Part shown: positions 1-6,037 of the stretch, in pieces | Layout: every line of letters starts with the position of its first letter | Numbering within the stretch: the stretch's first letter is position 1 | Assembly (NCBI RefSeq): GCF_002210295.1 | Contig: NZ_MWQH01000003.1 | Span: 124,001 to 188,000 of the forward strand | Direction: 5' to 3' | DNA: 64,000 bases | Source of the DNA: Fibrobacter sp. UWB5 | GTDB taxonomy: Bacteria; Fibrobacterota; Fibrobacteria; Fibrobacterales; Fibrobacteraceae | Notes under the pieces: generated by a model | Database searches by the model: none | Told to the model about the DNA's origin: nothing | What the model saw: the letters and a program-made list of their open reading frames with translations, nothing else | Made by a program: the position numbers and the translations under genes

Positions 1-1
1 A

Positions 2-349
2 CTGAAACGTCCTTTTAAGAAACGCTACGACAAGGTTCGCTCTTATGCGGGAAACTTTGTCGGGCCTGTAAAGGAATCTGCGTCCAAGTTGTTCGCGTTG
101 TTCCCGAAACTGGAAGCCTTTGCTGGTTTAGAAGACCGTGCTGAAGCTCCGGCTGAAGGAGCCGTCGTTGAAGGTACTGAGGGGACCGTAAAACCCGGCC
201 TGAAAGCGAAACTCAAGGAATTCAAGGCCTCTCTCAAGGGGCTCACGGATTTTCAAAAGCTGATTCTCCTTACGATTGCAGTGGTGCTTCCCGCGGGTAT
301 TTTTATTGCCGTGGTGCTCGCCGGCATTTTGCATAGACATAGAAAATAA
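2..349 (+). CDS. Membrane protein, C-terminal part (5' end outside window)
   Basis: The frame is open from base 2 to a TAA at 347-349, so only the last 115 residues are visible. They form a basic Lys/Arg-rich stretch, a region rich in Ala, Glu and Lys, then one strongly hydrophobic segment near the C-terminus (residues about 85-108 of the visible part) ending in His-Arg-His-Arg-Lys. This looks like a tail-anchored or last-transmembrane topology. The family cannot be recognised. The stop overlaps the ATG of the next gene by one base (TAATG), which suggests translational coupling with the aminotransferase. Confidence 0.7.
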   Translation: MKRPFKKRYDKVRSYAGNFVGPVKESASKLFALFPKLEAFAGLEDRAEAPAEGAVVEGTEGTVKPGLKAKLKEFKASLKGLTDFQKLILLTIAVVLPAGIFIAVVLAGILHRHRK

Positions 350-1602
350 TGCTTTCTTCTCGACTTCCTAAAGATCTATCTCCGTCTCCGTTCTTTGCCG
401 AACTGGAGCGTGCGAAGGCTGGGTCAGCGCCGTTTATTGACATGACGGTTTCTTCGCCTGTGAAGGCAGGGCTGCCGATTGATTTGGATGCGGCGGTGGA
501 GTCGGCTCGAAGCGGCTTCGGTTGCTGGAATCCGGATGCAGCAGGCTGGAAGTCTGCACGAGAGGCGGTGGTGGAGTACTACCGTGAACGTGGCGGCGAC
601 TTTACGGCGGGGCAGATTATTCTGACGGCGAGTACGAGCGAAGCCTACTCGGTGCTGTTCAAGACGTTCTGCGACCCGGGTGACGTGATTCTGACGCCGA
701 TGCCGGGCTATCCGCTCTTGGATACGCTTGCGCAACTTGAACACTTGGAATGTGCACCGTATTTTCTGCAACTGAAGCGAGAGAAGTCTTCTTTTAGATT
801 CGTTCTCGATTCCGACAGTTTGCTTGCGGCTCCGGAGAAAGCTAAGATTTTGTTGCTGGTTTCGCCGCATAACCCGACGGGCCATTGCGTCTCCCGCGAA
901 GAATGGAATATTGCGGTCCGCTTCTGCGAAGAAAACGGCATGATTCTCGTGGTCGACGAAGTCTTCGGTGATTACGGCTTTTCAAATAAAGTTTCGCGGA
1001 CTTGGCAATATGTTTTCGGAGCGTGTCATCCTGGGCCCCGAAACAAGTTCGGGGTAAACTCCGAACATCTCTGGGATGCGGGCGGAAACGACCTCATCAA
1101 TCTGCCGGAGAATGGTCCCAAGTGTCCGATATTCTGGCTGAACGGCTTAAGCAAGGCCGTAGGCTCGCCGCAGCTCAAGCTCGGCTGGATGGCTTTCTAC
1201 GCCCCGCGTGAACGCTTCGAAGAAATCCGCGCGGCTCTTGAATTTGTGGAAGATGCCTACCTGAGTGTGTCCGCTCCGGCGCAGGCGCTGGGTACGTCGC
1301 TATTGCCCAAGGCCGCAGCTTACGAAGCTCAAGTCAAGGAACGCTTGCTTGCCAACTGGCAGACGCTCCGCGATGCATTCCCGGCCAAGTACTGCCCCGA
1401 GGTTTTGGGCGGCTGGTATGCAGTCGTGCGCCTCGGCGAAGACGACGAGGAACTCACGCTTCGCTTGCTCAAAGAAAAGCATGTACTGGTGCAGCCCGGA
1501 TTCTTCTTCGATTTTGACGAAGACGGCTGGGTGGTGATTAGCTTGCTGCAAGAACCCGCAACCTTCAAGGAAGCGGTGCAGCGAATGAAAGAACTGCAAT
1601 AG
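349..1602 (+). CDS. Class I/II PLP-dependent aminotransferase
   Basis: A 417-residue fold-type I aminotransferase. Visible landmarks are the SPHNPTG motif near residue 175, the VVDEVF strand carrying the PLP-ring Asp, and NGLSKAVG with the Schiff-base Lys near residue 270. The substrate cannot be assigned. Between the VVDEVF strand and the Lys motif lies an extra stretch of about 35 residues, which is longer than usual. Its DNA contains a perfect hairpin (CCCCGAA-ACAAG-TTCGGGG) resembling dispersed palindromic repeats elsewhere in the window, so a repeat seems to have entered the gene while keeping the frame. The start overlaps the previous stop by one base. The gene converges on the DegT-type gene downstream. 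Confidence 0.88.
   Translation: MLSSRLPKDLSPSPFFAELERAKAGSAPFIDMTVSSPVKAGLPIDLDAAVESARSGFGCWNPDAAGWKSAREAVVEYYRERGGDFTAGQIILTASTSEAYSVLFKTFCDPGDVILTPMPGYPLLDTLAQLEHLECAPYFLQLKREKSSFRFVLDSDSLLAAPEKAKILLLVSPHNPTGHCVSREEWNIAVRFCEENGMILVVDEVFGDYGFSNKVSRTWQYVFGACHPGPRNKFGVNSEHLWDAGGNDLINLPENGPKCPIFWLNGLSKAVGSPQLKLGWMAFYAPRERFEEIRAALEFVEDAYLSVSAPAQALGTSLLPKAAAYEAQVKERLLANWQTLRDAFPAKYCPEVLGGWYAVVRLGEDDEELTLRLLKEKHVLVQPGFFFDFDEDGWVVISLLQEPATFKEAVQRMKELQ
1036..1054. repeat. Palindromic repeat inside aminotransferase gene
   Basis: A perfect 7-bp inverted repeat (CCCCGAA and TTCGGGG) around the loop ACAAG, preceded by GTCATCCTGGG. This prefix resembles the TCATCC start of other small palindromic elements in the window. 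It is read in frame as part of an inserted segment of the aminotransferase. Confidence 0.55.
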
Positions 1603-1614
1603 CAGGCTTTAGGG

Positions 1615-2754
1615 CTACAGGTGAGCCTTTAGCTTTTCGATAATTTCCGCAACATCGGTGAAGGCGCAAACAGGCAGGCTGATAGCCTTCCTGGAGACCT
1701 TAACCGAATTCGGATCAGGGTGGTCTTCTTCGATCCAAATGATGCCGCCCAGGGGCTCCTGGTAAAATTGCCTAAAGCAAGGCTGGTTCCGCAGGGCGCT
1801 GGGGTAGTGAATGCAGTAGGGAATTTCGGCTGCTTTCAGTTTTTGGATGAACCCTTCGCGATTCTCGGCCAAAACCGTATACTGGGCGTAGGTGCACTTG
1901 CATCCGGTTTCGATTTTTTGCGGAACAATCTTTTCGTCGGCGGTTGCGGTGCGGTTGTATTCGGCAAAAAAGGCGTCGTACTTGGCCGCATTTTGGCGCC
2001 TTACCACGAGTTCTTCGTCGAGGTGCTTGAGCTTGACTCGGAGAACTGCCGCCTGCAGTGCGTCGAGTCGGCTGTTCATACCGGCAATTTCGTGCTGGTA
2101 ACGCCCGGCGCTCCCATGGTTTGCGATCATGCGGATTTTTTGGGCGTAGTCTTCGTTGGCGGTAAAGAGTGCTCCGCCATCTCCGTAGCAGCCGAGGGGC
2201 TTGCTCGGGTAAAAGCTGGTAATGGCGATATCTCCGAAGGTGCATGCCATCTGGTTAGTCCTGGCCCCGAATGCCTGGGCGCTGTCCTCGATTATCCAGA
2301 GCTTATGTTCCGTTGCGATTTCGCGCAGTTCCTTAAAAGGGGCGCACTGGCCGAACAGGTTTACTGCGATAATGCCCTTGGTGCGCGGTCCAATCAGTTC
2401 TTTGACGCTTTTTGGGGCAATTTGCAGGGTTTCTCGGTCAATATCGGCAAATTTGGGAATGCCGCCGAGAAGTGCAACGCATTCTGCGGGGGCAATAAAG
2501 GTAAAGTCGGGGACAATCACCTCGTCGCCAGGGTGTAAATCCATGGTCATCAGGGCGATAGTGAGGGCATCTGTGCCGCTTGCGCAGGTGATCGTGTGGG
2601 TGTTTCCACCCAAATACTCCGAAAGTTCCTTTTCGAGCGCTTGTACCTGGGGACCTCCTATGTAACAACCGCTGTTCAACACCTCTCGTTCGGCTTTTTC
2701 CAGTTCAAAACGGTATTTTTCGCGTTGTGCAGTTAAATTTACAAAGGAAATCAT
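1615..2754 (-). CDS. DegT/DnrJ/EryC1/StrS-family sugar aminotransferase
   Basis: A 379-residue PLP enzyme of the family that aminates keto-sugars for cell-surface glycans. Seen in the sequence are an N-terminal YIGGPQVQALE segment, TCASGTDAL (cofactor phosphate binding), EDSAQAFGA (PLP-ring Asp) and TSFYPSKPLG with the Schiff-base Lys, then GDGGA. The NH.S.G.YQHE segment typical of the family follows. Length is normal. The start ATG lies five bases after a TATCTTTG box (2760-2767, minus strand), which predicts an almost leaderless transcript. The exact sugar substrate is unknown. Confidence 0.9.
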   Translation of the reverse strand: MISFVNLTAQREKYRFELEKAEREVLNSGCYIGGPQVQALEKELSEYLGGNTHTITCASGTDALTIALMTMDLHPGDEVIVPDFTFIAPAECVALLGGIPKFADIDRETLQIAPKSVKELIGPRTKGIIAVNLFGQCAPFKELREIATEHKLWIIEDSAQAFGARTNQMACTFGDIAITSFYPSKPLGCYGDGGALFTANEDYAQKIRMIANHGSAGRYQHEIAGMNSRLDALQAAVLRVKLKHLDEELVVRRQNAAKYDAFFAEYNRTATADEKIVPQKIETGCKCTYAQYTVLAENREGFIQKLKAAEIPYCIHYPSALRNQPCFRQFYQEPLGGIIWIEEDHPDPNSVKVSRKAISLPVCAFTDVAEIIEKLKAHL

Positions 2755-2759
2755 GCGCC

Positions 2760-2767
2760 CAAAGATA
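2760..2767 (-). promoter_or_regulatory. TAnnTTTG promoter box of DegT-type gene
   Basis: Read on the minus strand this is TATCTTTG, a full match to the Bacteroidota -7 consensus TAnnTTTG. It ends five bases before the ATG. No TTG at the expected -33 distance was found. Confidence 0.5.
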
Positions 2768-2785
2768 TAAATTTTTGCCCACCCC

Positions 2786-2815
2786 TTGAAAAATTTCCAT
2801 TATTTACTAACTTTG
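2786..2815 (+). promoter_or_regulatory. rpsT promoter, TTG-N19-TAACTTTG
   Basis: TTG at 2786-2788, exactly 19 bases, then TAACTTTG at 2808-2815. This matches in full the Bacteroidota sigma consensus TTG-N19-TAnnTTTG. It leaves a leader of about 35 bases before the rpsT start, which carries a GGAG ribosome-binding site at 2844-2847. Confidence 0.7.
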
Positions 2816-2856
2816 AACCAACATTTTTAAGTAGGTTTTCACCCGGAGATAATAAG

Positions 2857-3117
2857 GTGCCTCAACACAAATCTTGCAAAAAGCGTCTGCTTCAGGCCGA
2901 AAAGGCCAATGCCATGAACCGTTCTACCCGTTCCGCTATCCGCACCGCCCTCAAGGCTGTCCGTAGCGCAACTTCTAAGGAAGAAGCCCTCAAGGCCATG
3001 CCGGCTCTGTTCAGCATGCTCGACAAGGCTGCTGCCAAGGGTCGTGCCGGTTTCTGCGCTAACCGCGTCGCTAACTACAAGGCCAAGGCCGCTAAGGTCA
3101 TTAACGGTCTCGCCTAA
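2857..3117 (+). CDS. rpsT: 30S ribosomal protein S20
   Basis: An 86-residue very basic protein with the S20 pattern: N-terminal HKSCKKRLLQAEKANAMNRS, then R..IRTALKAV and the C-terminal helix K.AAKGRAGF..NRVANYKAK. S20 binds 16S rRNA early in small-subunit assembly. The start codon is GTG, preceded by GGAG about 10 bases upstream. No Met occurs at the natural N-terminus, so GTG is well supported. The gene appears monocistronic, with its own promoter upstream and a hairpin downstream. Confidence 0.95.
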   Translation: MPQHKSCKKRLLQAEKANAMNRSTRSAIRTALKAVRSATSKEEALKAMPALFSMLDKAAAKGRAGFCANRVANYKAKAAKVINGLA

Positions 3118-3152
3118 TTAATCGTTAAGTCGATTTAGTGCGAATTTGAATA

Positions 3153-3177
3153 AGCCGATACACAATGTGTGTCGGCT
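3153..3177 (+). terminator. Hairpin after rpsT
   Basis: AGCCGATACACA pairs with TGTGTGTCGGCT (one G-U) across a one-base loop. Only a poor T tract follows, so termination is likely but not certain. Confidence 0.4.
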
Positions 3178-3198
3178 GTTCGTGTATATTCAATTTTC

Positions 3199-3206
3199 TA
3201 TATTTG
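3199..3206 (+). promoter_or_regulatory. TATATTTG box of mscS-type gene
   Basis: TATATTTG matches TAnnTTTG and ends six bases before the chosen ATG at 3213. Transcription would begin at or next to the start codon. Confidence 0.5.
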
Positions 3207-3212
3207 TCTATA

Positions 3213-4049
3213 ATGATAGATTCGATTAGGCTTTTTCTTGAAACCCGTTTTGGTGGAGTCCTGGACCACTCCGTGATCCAGCGGCTGTTTGTCGCGATGC
3301 TGCTTTTGGTGGCGGCTCGCTTGCTCTTGATTTTCTTGAAGTATGTCATTAGCCATGCCGAAAGTCGGGGCTTGGATTCCTCGGCCAAACCGCTGGTCTA
3401 TTCGCTATTCTCGTACTGCATCTACATCGTTACTTTGTTGTTAGTGCTGCATGTGTTGGGCGTGAATACCGCAGGCATTGTGGCGCTAGTTGGTGCGGCG
3501 AGCTTGGCCGTGGGCCTCGCCTTGAAAGATGCCCTGGCAAACATCGCCTCTGGCTTGCTCTTATTGTTCCTTCGCCCCTTTAAGGCGGGCGACTACATTG
3601 AATGCGGCAATATCAAGGGCAACATCATCGGAATCGGTCTCTTTAATACCACGCTCCGCACGCTGGATGGCCTGTACGTTTCTTCGCCGAATACAGCCCT
3701 GTGGGGTCAACCCATTGTGAACTTTAGCAAGAATCCGCTCCGCAGGCTCGAAATCACGGTCGGAATCGACTACGGTGATTCTCCGGAAAAGGCGCTCGAC
3801 ATCATGCGCGACGTAGTGGCGGGCGAGCCCCTGTTCATGCGCAAGCCTGAACCTCAGTTCTTTGTCTCGGGCCTCGAAGACAGCGCCGTGAACGTGACCT
3901 TTAGGGCCTGGACCCGCACCCAGGACTATTTTAATTTGCGTTGGAAATACACTGCCGAAATCAAGAAACGCTTTGTTGAAGAAAAAATTACAATTCCGTT
4001 CCCGCAGCGTGTCGTCCATTTCGTAGATCGCCCTCAAGGTCCAGTTTAA
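3213..4049 (+). CDS. Small-conductance mechanosensitive ion channel, MscS family
   Basis: A 278-residue inner-membrane protein. Three N-terminal hydrophobic segments are followed by the pore-lining Gly/Ala-rich helix (AASLAVGLALKDALANIASG, about residues 97-116), then FRPFKAGDYIE and the cytoplasmic beta and alpha/beta domains. This is the compact MscS layout. Such channels release solutes on hypo-osmotic shock. I chose the ATG at 3213 because translation from a start further upstream would run through the TATATTTG box and adds a Cys-rich non-conserved stretch. A strong terminator follows. Confidence 0.9.
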   Translation: MIDSIRLFLETRFGGVLDHSVIQRLFVAMLLLVAARLLLIFLKYVISHAESRGLDSSAKPLVYSLFSYCIYIVTLLLVLHVLGVNTAGIVALVGAASLAVGLALKDALANIASGLLLLFLRPFKAGDYIECGNIKGNIIGIGLFNTTLRTLDGLYVSSPNTALWGQPIVNFSKNPLRRLEITVGIDYGDSPEKALDIMRDVVAGEPLFMRKPEPQFFVSGLEDSAVNVTFRAWTRTQDYFNLRWKYTAEIKKRFVEEKITIPFPQRVVHFVDRPQGPV

Positions 4050-4072
4050 CCGGTATTCTCGGTTAGAATGCA

Positions 4073-4110
4073 AAAATCGCAGATTTTGTGGTCTGCGATT
4101 TTATTTTTTT
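4073..4110 (+). terminator. Rho-independent terminator of mscS-type gene
   Basis: AAAATCGCAGA and TCTGCGATTTT form an 11-bp stem with loop TTTTGTGG, followed by a T-rich run. It separates the channel gene from the mglA operon. Confidence 0.85.
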
Positions 4111-4145
4111 ATTAGATTTAGAGGCAGATATATCAAGGATGTGTA

Positions 4146-5111
4146 ATGTCTTCGATAAACTTTGCTACACGAGAAATTAGTTGTAAAGTCGTTTACTACG
4201 GACCGGGCCTTAGTGGTAAGACCACCAATTTGCAGGTGATCCACCAGAAGATGCCCCAGGACAAGCGTACTGATATGGTGTCCCTTGCGACTGAAGGCGA
4301 CCGTACGCTCTTTTTTGACTTTTTGCCGCTGAACTTGGGGGATATCAAGGGGTTCAAAACTAGATTCCAGCTTTATACGGTTCCCGGTCAGGTTTATTAT
4401 AACAGTACCCGTAAGCTTGTGCTTCGTGGTGTAGACGGCATTGTTTTTGTGGCAGACTCCCAGAGGTCCCGTCAGGCCGAAAACCTGGAAAGTTTGCAGA
4501 ACCTGCGCCAGAACTTGCAAGACTATGGCATGGATCTGGACGATATGCCTTTTGTGCTCCAGTATAACAAGCGCGATATGGACAATGTGTTCACGCTTGA
4601 CGAACTGAATGCCGAACTCAACCCGCGCAATGTGCCTTTCTTCCCGGCTACCGCCCATAACGGTAAAGGTGTCGTTACGACTCTTAAGACGATCGCCATG
4701 CTCGTGATTGAAAAGTTTAACGTTAAGCAGGGATTTCTCCGTCAGGCGGCTGCCAATGTCGGTAATACCGGCGTTCACGATGTGTCGCTCACCAAGGAAG
4801 GTGTTTCGGTCCAGGCAACTCAGCCCGCTGCTCCGGCTCCGCATGCTGCCCAGCCTGCCGCCCCTGCACAGCCGGCATCCCCGTTCCGCATGCCTTCGTT
4901 TGCGGCAAAACCGCCTTCTGCAGCTCCTGCCCAGCCTTCGACTGCCGGCGCCGGTCTGTTCCAAAAGGGAGCTACGTCGTCACCGTTCGGTCGCCCGCGT
5001 GCAGCAACTGCAGTACCTCGTATGCCGACTTTCGGTCGCGATGTGGCCAAGCCCGCAGCCGATGCCGATGACGAAATTGAATTGCGTCCGTACGTACCTA
5101 AGAAGAAGTAA
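4146..5111 (+). CDS. mglA: MglA-type small GTPase with long Pro/Ala-rich C-terminal tail
   Basis: A Ras-like GTPase of the bacterial MglA family. The P-loop GPGLSGKTT is at residues 19-27 (Lys25). It is followed by the MglA-typical ATEGDRTLFFDFLPL, TVPGQVYYN (G3 with PGQ) and QYNKRD (G4, guanine specificity). MglA proteins are cytoplasmic polarity switches for gliding or pilus motility. The GTPase core ends near residue 198. The remaining 120 residues are a low-complexity Ala/Pro-rich tail ending in an acidic patch and PKKK, not present in the standard 195-residue MglA. The gene heads a five-gene operon. A TAGATTTA box at 4113-4120 may be its promoter. The adjacent roadblock protein is the expected GAP-like partner. 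Confidence 0.9.
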   Translation: MSSINFATREISCKVVYYGPGLSGKTTNLQVIHQKMPQDKRTDMVSLATEGDRTLFFDFLPLNLGDIKGFKTRFQLYTVPGQVYYNSTRKLVLRGVDGIVFVADSQRSRQAENLESLQNLRQNLQDYGMDLDDMPFVLQYNKRDMDNVFTLDELNAELNPRNVPFFPATAHNGKGVVTTLKTIAMLVIEKFNVKQGFLRQAAANVGNTGVHDVSLTKEGVSVQATQPAAPAPHAAQPAAPAQPASPFRMPSFAAKPPSAAPAQPSTAGAGLFQKGATSSPFGRPRAATAVPRMPTFGRDVAKPAADADDEIELRPYVPKKK

Positions 5112-5128
5112 TTTAACGAGGGTGCATA

Positions 5129-5548
5129 ATGAGCGATTTTACCATTTATTCTGATGATGCCGCCAAGGTCCAGCGTTTAATGACAGCCTACCAGGCGAGC
5201 GTCAAGGCCGAATATATTGTTCTTTGCCATCGTGACGGATCCATTATTGCAGAAGTCGGCTCCTTGGGAATCGATGCAACTCCGCTTGCCGTGCTTAGCA
5301 CTGCATCGTTTGACTCTGCACGCCAGGTGGGCATGATGCTCGGTGGCGAAAACTTCCAGGCGGTATCCTTTACGGGCGAAAGCCGTTCCATCTACATTGC
5401 TCCTGTAGACCAGGCGCTCTTGTTGGTCCAGATTTTCCCGGGCTCCAAGCTCCCGAACCGTATCGAAGACTTTAACCGCTTGCTGGTTGAAAAGTTGGTC
5501 GACGCTGTTCCTGCCTTTACGCAGAATACCAGCCGCCTGGTTCGTTAA
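5129..5548 (+). CDS. Roadblock/LC7-domain protein, MglB-like
   Basis: A 139-residue protein with the roadblock pattern: an N-terminal helix, then YIVLCHRDGSIIAEVG, LAVLSTASFDSARQVG and a strand series ending in ALLLVQIFPGSK. In MglA/MglB pairs the roadblock dimer is the GTPase-activating protein, and here it follows the GTPase by 17 bases. A conventional MglB is somewhat longer at its C-terminus, so the name is by context. GAGGG lies just before the ATG. Acts in the cytoplasm. Confidence 0.85.
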   Translation: MSDFTIYSDDAAKVQRLMTAYQASVKAEYIVLCHRDGSIIAEVGSLGIDATPLAVLSTASFDSARQVGMMLGGENFQAVSFTGESRSIYIAPVDQALLLVQIFPGSKLPNRIEDFNRLLVEKLVDAVPAFTQNTSRLVR

Positions 5549-5570
5549 ACTTTTGATTTAGGACTGCCTC

Positions 5571-6032
5571 GTGACAAAGTTACCTCCGCTTCGCAATTTG
5601 CGGAAAACGACAATTGTCGTGATGGTGGTCTTTCTTGGATTTTTGATTCACCGAATCGTGGTTGCCATGCATGGCACCGAAACGATTTGGAATTCTGCTG
5701 ACACGGAACTTTCCATGGCGCAAAGCGTTGTCTGTAGCCATATTGTGAACGGGTCTCCGTTCGGTGTCGATAGCGTGTTCGAAGAGGGCATGCGTCTTTA
5801 CTACTACTCCACGGTCTCGTCGGCGCTGCAACTGGGTGATGACACCTTGATGCACATTTGGTTTAACGGAGCCGACACGGTGCAAAAGCTTGCTTGCGAT
5901 ATGACGCAAGATGTTTGCCTTACGACCATTGTGCCGAATCTTTTGAAACCGGGCGAGTGGAGCGTGGACTTGGTGGCTGGGCGCAAATTGCTTGCTACCC
6001 GCCAGTTTATCGTAGAACCTAACGAAAGGTAG
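5571..6032 (+). CDS. DUF2914-like membrane-anchored protein
   Basis: A 153-residue protein with a basic N-terminus, one transmembrane segment (about residues 14-32) and a C-terminal domain matching the DUF2914 pattern. In that domain an IWFNGADTV strand is followed by PGEWSVDLVAGRKLL and a final F.VEP strand. The start is GTG. The domain function is unknown. It probably projects into the periplasm. Spacing of 22 bases from the roadblock gene and 5 bases to the barrel gene places it in the same operon, where it could bridge cytoplasmic and outer-membrane components. That role is inference. Confidence 0.75.
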   Translation: MTKLPPLRNLRKTTIVVMVVFLGFLIHRIVVAMHGTETIWNSADTELSMAQSVVCSHIVNGSPFGVDSVFEEGMRLYYYSTVSSALQLGDDTLMHIWFNGADTVQKLACDMTQDVCLTTIVPNLLKPGEWSVDLVAGRKLLATRQFIVEPNER

Positions 6033-6037
6033 GCCCC

